A program made the position numbers and the translations under genes. This document shows positions 12,105 to 22,321 of a stretch of 56,532 nucleotides of DNA, in pieces (positions within the stretch are counted from its first letter, which is position 1; each line of letters opens with the position of its first letter). The stretch is from Euprymna scolopes (Eukaryota > Mollusca > Cephalopoda > Sepiida > Sepiolidae), in the NCBI GenBank assembly GCA_024364805.1, contig CM044503.1, positions 69,003,320-69,059,851 of the forward strand, in the 5' to 3' direction. The notes under the pieces were generated by a model. That model saw only the letters and a list, made by a program, of their open reading frames with translations. It had not been told where the DNA came from and did not search any database.

Positions 12105-13160
12105 ATGAATCATACATCAGTTGCAGACATGCAAAGAAATACTGAAGAAAAGTCGTTTTCCTGTACTGTGTGTGGCTCGAACTTTAATAGGTCATCACAT
12201 TTAGTTGCACATACGCGAATACACACGGGAGAAAAACCATATTCTTGTGAAGTGTGTGATTCGTCTTTTAATCAGAAAGCACATTTGTTGAGACACATGC
12301 GGGCGCACACCGGAGAAAGGCCATTTTCTTGTACAGTTTGTGCTGCTTCTTTTAGTGATAATGGAAATTTAGTCAAACATATACGAATACACACTGGAGA
12401 GAAACCATATTCTTGCACTGTATGTGCTGCTTCTTTTAATCAAAATGCAAATCTGTTATCACACATGCGAACACATACTGGACACAAGCCATTTTCTTGT
12501 GAAGTCTGTTCTGCTTCTTTTAGTGAGAAGGGAAATTTAGTTAAACATTTGCGAATACACACTGGAGAAAAACCATATCATTGTACAGTATGTGATTCAT
12601 CTTTTAGTCAGAAAGCAACTTTGTTAAGACATGCACGAACACACACTGGTGAAAAGCGATATTCTTGTACGGTTTGCGATTTGGCTTTCAGTGAGAAAGG
12701 AAATTTAATGAAGCATGCACGTACACATAGTGGAGAAAAACCATATTCATGTACAGTGTGTAATTCATCTTTTAGTGTTAAGGACAACTTAGTTGAGCAT
12801 ATGAGAACACACACTGGTGAAAAGCCATATTCTTGTAATGTTTGTGGATCTTCGTTCAGCAAGAAAATAACCTTGGTTAATCATATGAGAACACATAGTG
12901 GAGAAAAGCCATATTCTTGTAATGTTTGTGGTTCGTCTTTCAGTCGATCATCAACATTAGTTACACATATGCGAACACATACTGGAGAAAAACCATATTC
13001 TTGTGAAGTATGTGGTTCGTCTTTTAACAGATCATCAAATTTAGTTGCACATATGCGAACACACAGTCGAGAAACGCCATATTCTTGTAATGTTTGTGGT
13101 TCTGCATTTAGTTGGAAATCAACATTAGTTAATCATATGAGAATGCACTCTAGTGAATAG
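12105..13160 (+). CDS. C2H2 zinc-finger protein, 12 tandem fingers
   Basis: 351 residues, one uninterrupted frame. A short 16-residue N-terminus is followed by twelve back-to-back C-X2-C-X12-H-X3-H fingers joined by TGEKP-type linkers. It ends in the twelfth finger plus a few residues, with no KRAB, BTB or SCAN domain. Expected role: nuclear sequence-specific DNA (or RNA) binding. Predicted base-contact residues (-1,2,3,6) in order are RSHA, QAHR, DGNK, QANS, EGNK, QATR, EGNK, VDNE, KITN, RSTT, RSNA, WSTN. Fingers 3/5/7 and 2/6 are near repeats, so the array grew by duplicating finger pairs. All Cys and His ligands are present, so it looks functional. Upstream 5' exons may exist; AG dinucleotides near 12060 could act as acceptors. 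SINE sequence begins within about 20 bp of the stop codon. Finger remnants on both sides point to a locally expanding and decaying cluster. Confidence 0.93.
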   Translation: MNHTSVADMQRNTEEKSFSCTVCGSNFNRSSHLVAHTRIHTGEKPYSCEVCDSSFNQKAHLLRHMRAHTGERPFSCTVCAASFSDNGNLVKHIRIHTGEKPYSCTVCAASFNQNANLLSHMRTHTGHKPFSCEVCSASFSEKGNLVKHLRIHTGEKPYHCTVCDSSFSQKATLLRHARTHTGEKRYSCTVCDLAFSEKGNLMKHARTHSGEKPYSCTVCNSSFSVKDNLVEHMRTHTGEKPYSCNVCGSSFSKKITLVNHMRTHSGEKPYSCNVCGSSFSRSSTLVTHMRTHTGEKPYSCEVCGSSFNRSSNLVAHMRTHSRETPYSCNVCGSAFSWKSTLVNHMRMHSSE

Positions 13161-13174
13161 CCACATTATTGTTG

Positions 13175-13395
13175 AAACAACAACTATGGAAGGCAGTAAT
13201 TATTGGGGATACAGTTGCAAGGAATAGCATTCTTATCGCGTGATTATTTAATCACCTGAAGAAAGCAATAGGATAAGTTGGCTTAAATGTGGGGAAACAA
13301 CAACTATGAAGATGAGGATAAGCCTACAAATAAATAAATAAAATACACAAATTACTCATCTCAAAAGGATGCCAATAAAAAAATAATATATAATA
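13175..13395 (+). repeat. SINE S1, 5'-truncated, forming the zinc-finger gene's 3' flank
   Basis: Starts with CAACAACTATGGAAGGCAGT and runs through the shared 3' domain (CACCTGAAGAAAGC..., GGGGAAACAACAACTATGAA, GATGAGGATAAGCC) to a tail rich in AAATAAATAAATAAAATA. The tail offers AATAAA hexamers near 13328-13341, the first good poly(A) signals after the stop at 13160. Confidence 0.75.
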
Positions 13396-13486
13396 CCATT
13401 TAATACCATTCAGTGCAGCCCCAACAAAAGAAGATCAGATAAGAATCGAAACTTGGACTTATAAAACCAAAAATCTAATCTTGATT

Positions 13487-13822
13487 GCGCTTTGAGACCC
13501 ATGGCGCAGTGGATAGAGGCGTTGAATATCTACAGTTCCAGGTGAATATTGTTTGAAGATAGCAGTTTCAATCGCATCCAAAGCATGCCTAAAGTTTAGT
13601 TGGCCAAAATGTGATACAACAACAACTATGGAAGGCAGTAATTACTGTGGGTACAGTTATGAGATGCAGTATTTTTATCCCATTACAATTAATCACCTGA
13701 AGAAGGCTAGGGGATGAGTTGGCCGAAACGTGGGGAAACAACAGAAATTATGAACAACAGTGCACAAATAAATTCGCAAATTACTCCTCAAAGTATTCAA
13801 ATAAAAAATAATATATAAAGCC
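13487..13822 (+). repeat. SINE S1, near full length
   Basis: A box CATGGCGCAGTGGATAGAGG near 13501-13520, and B box region GATAGCAGTTTCAATCGCAT near 13558-13577. The body has AACAACTATGGAAGGCAGTA, and the 3' domain has CACCTGAAGAAGGCTAGGGG and TGGCCGAAACGTGGGGAAAC. The tail AAATTACTCNTC...AATAATATATAA is also found at the end of the SINE just upstream. Confidence 0.82.
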
Positions 13823-13824
13823 AC

Positions 13825-14115
13825 ATTCTTATAGATTAATTAATTATGAGGACACACATGCTAAAGAATATTTTCTTGTAGAGTGTGTCATTTATATGTT
13901 TGTAGTACTCATGCTTTCACCAGGAGTAATAAAGTAAAAAAAAATGTTCTACATCAAAACTTAACTACATGATAAAGTTTTAACCTAACCAGTTAAACTT
14001 TGTTTTCTATATGCAAACATACTCTAGGGAAAAACGTATTCTTGTACAGAGTGTCATTTATGTATTATTTTGTAGTTCTCATGCCTTCAGCAGGAGTAGC
14101 ACCCTGGAAACGTGT
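13825..14115 (+). pseudogene. C2H2 zinc-finger remnants
   Basis: Two short remnants: one near 13850-13925 (ATTTTCTTGTAGAGTGTGTC, then CATGCTTTCACCAGGAGTAA) and one near 14010-14110 (frame reading MQTYSREKR, then HAFSRSSTLE). These match THSREKPYSC...F.RSSTL in the intact gene and are probably the decayed end of the same tandem cluster. Confidence 0.55.
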
Positions 14116-14199
14116 TGGATCGGTTTTAATTTGATATTATCTTTTAAACCCAAATTTTTTGCATCACTTCCAACGTATTTTTATTGGGGTTGAAATGTG

Positions 14200-16900
14200 T
14201 TAAAGCAAAATCTGACGTTAATGCAGTTTTTAATTGAACAAATATCTTTTGACTGTCCAACACCACTTCCTATTTTTTTAGCAAATGATTCTATGGGGTT
14301 GATAAAATATGGCTCTTTGGTATATAGCTATTATATTAATTTGCTAAATCCAAATATGGTAATGATGCCACGTTAGTGCCAGCATTTACTTTATTGTGTT
14401 TTCTTATTTTGAATAAGGAGTCCTACTGTTTTCATCAATTAGTGTCCTTGCTATTTGATTTTTTGTAGAAATTTACATTTTCCATACTCAGTTTGAAATT
14501 AAATTCTTTTATTTTTTAATACTTCCATGACATACTTTGCATAATTTTCGCTTTTTATTAGAATATCATCTAAATAAGTGATTGAGAAGTTCACTAACAG
14601 TGTATCCATCGTTTGTTGGAAGGTGGCAGTTTCAACTTTTAATTCTATATTGAATTTTTTTTTATTTTAAATGATTCTTTTATGTCTGTTAATGGTTGCT
14701 AATTCGACATACTTTTCTTCCATAGAATTTGAAACAAAAAATGCCTCTGACAAATGTAATTTAGAAAATATTTGTCCACCATTTTGTTTTGTAAAAATGT
14801 TTTCTGCTGTTGGGAGGGAATAATTTATTTCAAACAATCATAAATGTCGGTAGAATAATCAATACAAATTCTGATTTGATTTTTTTTTCTTTACATACAT
14901 ATTAGGGGCTGCACAAGGGCTGTAGTGTTTTTCTATTACACTCCACTTTTGTAGTCATTAAATAATTCTTTTATGTGTATTAATGGTTGCTAATTTGACA
15001 CACTTTTTTTCGATGGAATTTAATAATATACTTCTGACAAATGTAATTTAGAAAATATTCGTCCACCATTGTTTTGTAAAAATGTTGGGTGAGGATTATT
15101 TCTTTCAAGCAATTATTAAGATCGGTAGAATAATCAGCGCAAATTCTGATTTTATTATTTTCAATACATACACAGTAGGTGTTATAGTGTATTTTTCTAT
15201 TACACTCTACTTTTCTAGTCGTTCTGTTCCTTATCAATTGTTTCTACCAACATATAGGGTATTCGAACTTTGCTTTAGATTTATAACAAAATTCCAAATC
15301 CTTCTGAAATAAATTTTGAGAACCTTTCTTTTAACTCTCTTTTAGCTTATCTGAATTTATCAATATCATCTATTTTATTGCAGAAATTACTTCTTGAAAT
15401 GTTAAATAGATCGAAGTCTTCATTCCAATTTGTTTGCAATTAATTCTGTGAATTTCACATGACAAACACTTTAAATTCTTTTTCTCTTCCACTGACGACC
15501 GATATTAATATATGTTTCATTGGAACCGATATTAATAAACGTTTTATTATTAATGTTTTTATGGAGACCGATGTTTATATATGTTTTATTATTGAGACCG
15601 ATATTAATATATATTAGTATTGAGACTGATATTAATGTTTTTTTATTGAGACCGATATTAATATATATTATTATTGAGACCAATATTAATATGTGTTACT
15701 ATTGAAACCAATATCAATGTTTTATTATTGAGACTGATAGTAATGTGTATTATTACTGAGACCGATATTAATATGTATTATTACTGAGACTGATATTAAT
15801 ATGTATTATTACTGAGACTGATATTAATATGTATTATTACTGAGACTGATATTCATATGTATTATTATTGAGACCAATATTAATATGTATTATTATTGAG
15901 ACCGATATTAATATGTATTATTATTGAGACCAATATTAATGTTTTATTATTGAGACTAATATTAATATATTTTATTCATGCGACCGATATTAATATATGT
16001 TTTTCTATTTTTACCCCATTCTCTCATAATTTTGTTATGATTTGCTTTGTGCCTACAGTGAGAGAATTTATGTCCTTGGAATTCACAAGCATACAATTCT
16101 TTGTTTTTATATGGACAATCTTGACATAAACATCATTTCGCACAACCATAACACAGATAATTTTAAAATAAGTATTTTTATTACCTCGTGCCTTATTACA
16201 ATATGTTCTTTCGATTTTTACATTGCCAACTCTCAAGTTTAGAATTCTTTGGCATTCTGTAAAATTTTAGAAAATAATATTTTGATTCTTCTCCATCTTT
16301 GTTTTTCTCTGATTTAAGACTAGTATGAATATTAAACATGTCGAACTTTATCTCATTTAACCAGAACTATTCATGGCCTCTGTTCACTGGCCTTTGGTGT
16401 GTAATCAGGCAAATCTTTTTCATTAGCTTTAGGCATGGCCAACAAGTATTAAATAGTGAGCTTTGTTGCATTAATATTTTTATTGTTTCTTGACAGGAGA
16501 AATTTTGCAAAATTTTTATGTTTTACTAGCCCAAATTTTCCTAATAGGAAACTATTTTATTCTTGATGATCTAGTTTTTAAAGTCTTTTAAAAAATATCT
16601 TGGTATCTGTGGAAGTATGCTTCAAATGTAACTTATGGTTTGTAAATAAAATTACAGACTGAACTTATTATCGAGTTGGTTGAATCATTTCCATTTTTGC
16701 TAAACTGTTATAGCAGTTTCTCAAATCTTTTTTCCTGTTATTCAATATTTTCTTGAAGGTTTCTGAAATCTTGTTGGCATTCTTTCTCTAACTTTTCCAC
16801 TTTCGAAGTAATTTCTCTTGTTGTTTTAAAAATTCCATCATTAATTTTTCAAGTAAGTTTTTTTTATTGTCATTAATTTTTAAAATCCTCCATTATTTTT
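14200..16900 (-). mobile_element. old Ty3/gypsy-type LTR retroelement fossil (minus strand)
   Basis: Reverse-transcriptase-like sequence lies on the minus strand between about 14500 and 15370, appearing as two neighbouring related segments (about 14670-14945 and 14970-15240). A gag-like zinc-knuckle region lies near 16030-16140. The element is heavily broken (many breaks), has no visible LTR pair and is interrupted by the minisatellite at 15496-16000. The extent of divergence suggests an old insertion. Boundaries are approximate. Confidence 0.5.
15496..16000. repeat. 28-bp minisatellite
   Basis: About 17 imperfect head-to-tail units of the form GAGACTGATATTAATATG plus TATTATTACT. The most regular copies lie at 15750-15900. 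Unit variants add or lose a few bases. Apparent open frames through it are repeat artefacts. Confidence 0.92.
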
Positions 16901-16954
16901 GCTTTTTGTAAAATATCATCTTTAATTTTTTAACCTATTCTTGTATTATTTGGA

Positions 16955-17215
16955 TTCATCAGACTACTGTTCTCATCTTGAGTGTGATTTTCACAACATT
17001 TCAGTTGATGTAACCTCTGACCTTCAGGTGTATCTTGTCAAACTTGGGAAATTTCTGTCAAACTCAGGAATTTGGATGGAATTTCAGACAGAACCCTTTA
17101 TTTACTTCACGAGGGTAGTATGCTCTTGTTGCATCAACCATGACTGGTTATAGGTGTTAAGTAATTTGCAATTGTATTTTTCGGTCGCCCACACTGTGAA
17201 TTGAACCTTCAACCT
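16955..17215 (-). repeat. SINE-like element S3, left arm of a palindrome
   Basis: On the minus strand it starts near 17215 with a B-box-like GAAGGTTCAATTCACAG. It continues through AAATTACTTAACACCTATAA and AGTTTGACAAGATACACCTG and ends in a 3' domain with GAAATGTTGTG and AAGATGAGAACAGTAGTC. The mirror copy begins immediately to the right. The extreme 5' (A-box) part is missing in both arms. Confidence 0.6.
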
Positions 17216-17485
17216 CCAGGAGAATATTCAAGGTTCAATTCTCAGTGAAGGCGACCAAACAGTAGAATTTCAAATTACTTAACACCTATAGGCAGAAGCT
17301 ACAGACCTCTATCCTGATGGAGCAAAAGAATGCTATCCCCACGAAGTAAATAAAGGGTTCCATTCGAAATCCCATTCAAATTCCCAAGTTCAACAGAAAA
17401 ATTCCTGAGTTTGACAAGATACACCTGAAAAAGGTCGGGGGTTACATCAACCAAAACATTGTAATAATCAGGATGAGAAAAGAAG
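17216..17485 (+). repeat. SINE-like element S3, right arm of a palindrome
   Basis: Plus-strand partner of the preceding copy: CAAGGTTCAATTCTCAGTGA, CAAATTACTTAACACCTATA, TTTGACAAGATACACCTGAA, then CAACCAAAACATTGT and AGGATGAGAAAAGAAG. The arms are about 250 bp with only about 20 bp between them and differ by point changes and small indels. The pair can fold into a long RNA or DNA hairpin. Confidence 0.6.
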
Positions 17486-17489
17486 TTTG

Positions 17490-18060
17490 ATTAATTCAAA
17501 TAATGTGAATAACCAATCCTGATCTAAAAAATTAAGAAACGTTATTTTTTCTTGTTGAATTCTTATGTTCTAGATTTTTAGTTGGTTCGTAATAAAGTAG
17601 AATCTTTCTGTCATCAATCAGTCATTTTGCACAGAAAAGAACAGTAAACAGATAAAATTGCAACTTACTTTATTAAGTAGGGGAACAAGCAGAAAACGTA
17701 TTCACAATACTACATGCTAGCGATGTTAATTAAATATGCCCTACGTGCTCTGCATATATTCTAGTGACAGGAATTCATATGGTACAACCCACAACGCTAA
17801 TAATTCTTTTTGGATTAAATTCTGTAAATCATCAACGAATCTAAATCTGATCTTATATGATTGACAACTTTTAAAACAATTACAAAAACAACAATTTATT
17901 ATTTAGGAATTAAAAATACAATTAATTAAATTTATTTCCATGGATAACTATTTTATACGACTAATTATACGAGTTATTGTGGACTCCATGGAAGTTCCAT
18001 GGGAACTTGCTCAATGTCTCCTCTTTTGTACAATAAAGTACTTGTTTAAATAAAAGAATT
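17490..18060. other. AT-rich DNA, no gene seen
   Basis: No coding or recognised repeat signal apart from scattered A/T runs. Confidence 0.4.
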
Positions 18061-18336
18061 CATTCTTTGGACTGTTATCCTCATCTTCATTGTTGTTTCA
18101 CCATGTTTTGGACACCTTATTCTCTGAACTTTTGCAGGTTATCGCAACAGGATAGGAACGCTTAGTCTTGTAACTTATCTCTAGTAAGTACTGCCTTCCA
18201 TAGTTGTTGTTGCTTTCTCACTACGTTTTTAGCAACTAATCCTCTGGCTTATTTTGGGTGGGATTGAACCGCTTCAGACAATGCTCACTTGGAATCATAG
18301 AGATTCAATGCCACTATCCACTGTGCCACAAGGGGC
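18061..18336 (-). repeat. SINE S1, left arm of a head-to-head pair
   Basis: Minus-strand copy with head at about 18336: A box TGGCACAGTGGATAGTGGC, B box AGCGGTTCAATCCCACCC. The shared body (CAACAACTATGGAAGGCAGT) and 3' domain (AAGATGAGGATAACAGTCC) follow out to about 18065. Confidence 0.78.
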
Positions 18337-18339
18337 CTG

Positions 18340-18560
18340 TGATGAGACGACAATTATGGAAGGCAGTAATTACTGGGGATACAGTTATAAAACTCAGCAA
18401 TCTTATAGCAGTTAACCGCTTAAAGAAGGCCAGAGGATGAGTTGCCCGAAATCTGATGAAACAGTTATGAAGATGAGGATAACAGTCTGCAAAAAAAAAA
18501 AAAAGAATACACAAATTATGAAGCCTCATCTTGAAAAATTCTAAAAGAAAAAAAGAAGAA
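18340..18560 (+). repeat. SINE S1, right arm of a head-to-head pair
   Basis: 5'-truncated plus copy beginning GATGAGACGACAATTATGGA. It carries GGCAGTAATTACTGGGGATA, AAAGAAGGCCAGAGGATGAG and AAGATGAGGATAACAGTC, an A-run at 18491-18503, and then the same tail AATACACAAATTATGA seen after the 13.2-kb copies. Confidence 0.78.
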
Positions 18561-18708
18561 AATATAAATAAAAGAAGCTAACATTTTTTTAACGTTTTAA
18601 GAAAACTATTTTACATTTCAACTGTAATATACACATTTTCTTTAACAAAAAATTAATTTTAGTTTTTATTTTATTTTCATTTCAATGAATATTTTGATAA
18701 AGGTTATC

Positions 18709-19269
18709 CTTTACGGAGATTGTCCCGACGTCCGCCTCGTTCTGAGTTTGGGGAGAGGCCGTCTGACGTAGGCGGTGTCGAGGCAGAAAATTACCCTAAC
18801 CCTAAAATATGCGATATGTCACAGACAGATGCTTTTACAAATATTGTAAAACAAATCACAGAATTTTACAGGGTTAACTAACCACGTGGAACTATTCTAA
18901 TCATGTGGGATGCTTTTTTGTTTTTAAATTCTAATTATTTGAACTGTTTATTTTGTAAAATTCCAATTATTTGAACTGTTGAATTATCAAAAATTTGAAC
19001 TGTTTATTTTGTAAAATTCTAATTATTTGAAGTTTTTATTTTGTAAAATTCTAATTATTTGAACTGTTTATTTTTTTTAATTCTAATTATTTGAACTGTT
19101 TAAAATAAAAAAAAATAAAAATTCTAATTATTGGAACGGGTTTTTTTCTCCTTAAGTTAACAACTGGGCACTTTATTGAAGGGGTAATTTTCTGCCTCGA
19201 CACCGCCTACGTCAGACGGCCTCTCCCTGAGCTCAGAACGAGGCGGACGTTGGGACCATCTCCGTAAAG
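18709..19269. mobile_element. non-autonomous DNA transposon (MITE) with about 90-bp GC-rich inverted ends
   Basis: Left end CTTTACGGAGATTGTCCCGA and right end (reverse complement) CTTTACGGAGATGGTCCCAA continue as inverted matches for about 90 bp, through GTCCGCCTCGTTCTGAG and GTCTGACGTAGGCGGTGTCG to GAGGCAGAAAATTACCC. GTTATC flanks both ends (18703-18708 and 19270-19275), a plausible target duplication, though a shorter TTAT is possible if the ends are read one base longer. No coding capacity. The interior (18930-19140) is a tandem repeat of about 33 bp (ATTCTAATTATTTGAACTGT). Superfamily not assigned. Confidence 0.85.
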
Positions 19270-19275
19270 GTTATC

Positions 19276-19555
19276 CCCGATGAATAGTAAACAAAGCAAT
19301 TAACGTGTATTTATGTAAAGGTTTTCTGTTCTTGCGTTTAAGATATAAAACGAATCTTTGAAAACAAAAATAAGAAATAAACACCTGGGATTTGTCTCCC
19401 TTGTTTTTTGCTCTTTTATTTTTATATCTATACTTCTCTGGATTTTTTTTTTTTTTTAATTACGTTTTTTGCTTTCGGGAGAAAATAAATTCGTTGGTTG
19501 GCAAATAAAAATTTATTAAAAGAAATTTCCGAATTTACTGTATGGTACTAGTGTA
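19276..19555. other. AT-rich DNA, no gene seen
   Basis: Nothing recognised; a T-run lies at 19446-19459. Confidence 0.35.
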
Positions 19556-19745
19556 CTTATTGATCCGTGCTGAAATCATAACGTTATTATTTTAAAAAGC
19601 CATTCTTAACATGGGGAGAGGAGGGTGTTTTGTATCTATTCTATACTATAACATTACAATTCAATAACATATCATAAAATATTAATTAAACTTGGAAATA
19701 CGATTTAAAAAATAGCGCGGATCAGTAAGTGCACTAGCACCTATC
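19556..19745 (+). repeat. dispersed repeat R3, copy 2
   Basis: Shares GTGCTGAAATCATAACGTTA, CTCNACATGGGGAGNGG-type and GTGTTTTGTA landmarks, and the end AAATAGCG..AGTGCACTAGCACC, with 35955-36165 in the same orientation. Non-coding; class unknown. Confidence 0.55.
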
Positions 19746-20014
19746 TTATTTTGGATTCAGTTATTTCACCTGATATAATCTAAATGTTAGGAAATCGTTT
19801 GGGGTGCTTCTAATAACGTTCCTCATTTTATTATTACTTTATTATATTACTAGTATTTCCGATTAAGTTCAAAATAATTATAACTTTAACTGAAAATACT
19901 TTTTATTTAAAATTTGTCAAAATTTTTATGATAAACATAAAGAATGTAAATTTAATGACGATTCGACTGTTTTTGAATATGTTTGTTTGGTTCAATTATA
20001 AATGAAATATTATA

Positions 20015-20909
20015 GGATGGAATGATAAAATTGTCGCCCTAGAAAAGAAGACATGATTTCATTTCCGTTTGATGAAACCCGGTTTTCTATTATTTGTGCA
20101 GACCATCCACTAGTTGGTCAGTTAAGTACAAATCCAAAGAGCGTTAGGCGCCTTCTATCATGTCTGAAAGTGACACAATGTCCAATGAGTGAGATTGAAG
20201 ATGTGCCACTGTATAACTCATGCTCTCTACTGATCTAATTTATGAGAACAGGCCATTGCTTGCACCCTCAAAATGCATCATTGGATGCCACGAATAACAG
20301 TGACGTGCCAAGGGTGATGATAATAAAGTTTCCAGTCACAGTTATGGTCTTTGGTATGGTTTCAAATGAGGACCACCTCGCATCTTTAAAGCTGGCTTGA
20401 AAGTCAACACAAAAGTGTACCTGGATGTGCTGAAGAATATGGTGATATCCTGGTGCAAATCAGGTGGTCGCTGGCAAACCCTGGATATAGCAAAAGGACT
20501 CAGCACCGATCCAGAAGTCCAAAGAGACCCAGGCTTGGCTTCAGAAGGAGTGCTACGAGTTTGTATTCTTCTCTCACTGCCTCTCTTCTCCCCCGACCTG
20601 AACCCGCCGGACTATTACATTTGGTCATACATCGATAACACCACCAATATGACCTCCCACAACACCAAAGCCAACCTGATCACTGCCATTGGCTGAGTAT
20701 TTGCCGAGCTCCCGCTGGTGTTTGTGGAAAAGGCATGCTCCCAGTTCCAGGCCGTATCAAGGCGGTGATTGAGGCTGAAGACAGCTACATTGAATAGATG
20801 TCAGCTCTACTACATAAGCAAGTTACCCAAATTGATTTCTTTTCAATAAAAGTTTTCAAATAAATCTATAGTGTTTTCTTTAGGGTGACACTTTTATCAT
20901 CACACTCTG
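20015..20909 (+). mobile_element. mariner-family DNA transposon, internally deleted and broken
   Basis: Inverted ends (left GGATGGAATGATAAAATTGT, right reverse-complement CAGAGTGTGATGATAAAAGT) with shared inner GTCNCCCTA are bounded on each side by TA (20013-20014 and 20910-20911), the target of Tc1/mariner elements. Plus-strand transposase segments include VNTKVYLDVLKN near 20400-20440, QKDSAP near 20495-20515 in another frame, and SPDLNPPDYYIWSYID near 20590-20640. The last two are the second and third catalytic motifs, with about 36-37 residues between acidic residues, which suggests a DD37D (maT-like) type (inference). At 895 bp it is shorter than a full element (about 1.2-1.3 kb). The frame is shifted between motifs, so it is inactive. 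Confidence 0.88.
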
Positions 20910-20911
20910 TA

Positions 20912-21577
20912 TGTCTTATACTTATTTCATATACAGCATAAAACTATTTTGATGGCAAGTATGCTACACACACGTTATTGTTCGATTCTTTATTGAAAAC
21001 ATCAGACTTTATAGTTGAGCAATGTTTTAAATTATAATATTATAATTCAAAAGTTTGGCAACGCTTAAACAGAGAAAGTAAATGTCATCTGCACAAGCCT
21101 AGGATTTCTCATTCTTCGTGTATTATCATTGCTAATAAAAAACAGGTATTATTTGAATGTGAGCAATAAATATGACGTATGTGTCGGATAAAGATTAAAC
21201 ACTTGCCATACAGCAGAAGAATTCAGTCAACTGTAAAATAATTTTACTTTCGGCAAAGGCAATATGAAATCAGCAGAACAAGTGACGCCGGAAAATTACT
21301 CTTGATTTTCAATATTAACAAATGCTTCAATATAAGTTGCATGCGTGCCTCCATGAAAGAGTGGCCGTAAAGTATCAGCATCAACACATGGACTTACTTT
21401 CCTAAGATTACAGCAATAATAACGAGATGACTCTGCAAGCCTTAGTAACTAGGTATGACTATAAATAAAGGAAATTTTGTCAAATAACGGCTTCTGTATC
21501 AAACTGGAAGGTAATTGTTTTAGGTGTTTTCTGCAAAAATATGAATTTTTTTCTGGGTAAATTTTTATTTTTACTCA
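20912..21577. other. AT-rich DNA, no gene seen
   Basis: No gene or repeat recognised. The base at 21577 is A, the expected left target base of the Helitron that begins at 21578. Confidence 0.4.
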
Positions 21578-22321
21578 TCTATATAAAAGCAAAAATGTAT
21601 GTGTCTATGTGTGTTCGCTTTTTTGTGTATGTCTTCAAAAAGCTTTTTTCCGACTATTCTCAAGGCCGTCACTCATTTTTAAAACTTTTTATATCACGTC
21701 TAAATGATAATATCTATGACTTAACAACGGTGGTCGCCTCTCTATTTAATTTGCCCGATTTTGAAACGTTAATTATTCGACATTTTCGGATCTGCACGTG
21801 TTGCATTGGTTTTTCGCTATAAAAAAAAGCGAAACTCGATTCGAAATACTGGCCCACGGCCAGTGGTCTCTAGAAAGCTATGTAACATTTGGTCAATGTC
21901 GGGGTCGTCATATCAGACGTTTGCTTTCATTTCGAGACAAGACACTCCCCCTAATAAACAGGGAGCTGTTTTTTTCCAAAGTTAGTTAAAAACAAACAAA
22001 CCGGTTTATTGACCTCATTAAAAACTGTCCCACAGAAAATGTTAACTGCTGAATAGCTATCGTGTACCATCGCCGCATGTACATTAAGCTTTTACGTATA
22101 TAAAAAACAGACTCGTGTTAAATAAAACACTGTTCCGCACTCAAAGTTCACGTCAAAAACGGGCACCTGTTTTTTTTTTTGTTTTTTTTTTCAAACTTTA
22201 CTATTTTCCAACTGCGTGTCAAGGCTTTGTTTTTTTTTAACAACCAACGATTTTACTTTTTATTTACCCAAAACCACACACACCTCCAAATACCCGGACA
22301 ACGCCGGGTACCCCTCGCTAG
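21578..22321 (+). mobile_element. non-autonomous Helitron 1 (subtype A)
   Basis: 5' terminus TCTATATAAAAGCAAAAATG, 3' terminus with a GC hairpin (TACCCGGACAACGCCGGGTA) followed by CTAG at 22318-22321. These are the TC...CTRR ends and subterminal hairpin of Helitrons. No Rep-helicase coding. Body markers shared with element 3: CACGTGTTG, GCTATAAAAAAAAGCGAAAC, TTTGGTCAATGT and GACCTCATTAA. Confidence 0.82.

Noticed and set aside
12608-12862. Open frame on the minus strand within the 12-finger gene
   Set aside because: Mirror of the repetitive finger codons; no independent coding signal.
15496-16000. CRISPR-like regular repeat array
   Set aside because: Units are contiguous with no unique spacers, and the genome is eukaryotic; it is a minisatellite.
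18791-18806. Interstitial telomere sequence (CCCTAACCCTAA)
   Set aside because: Only two units, at the inner edge of a MITE end.
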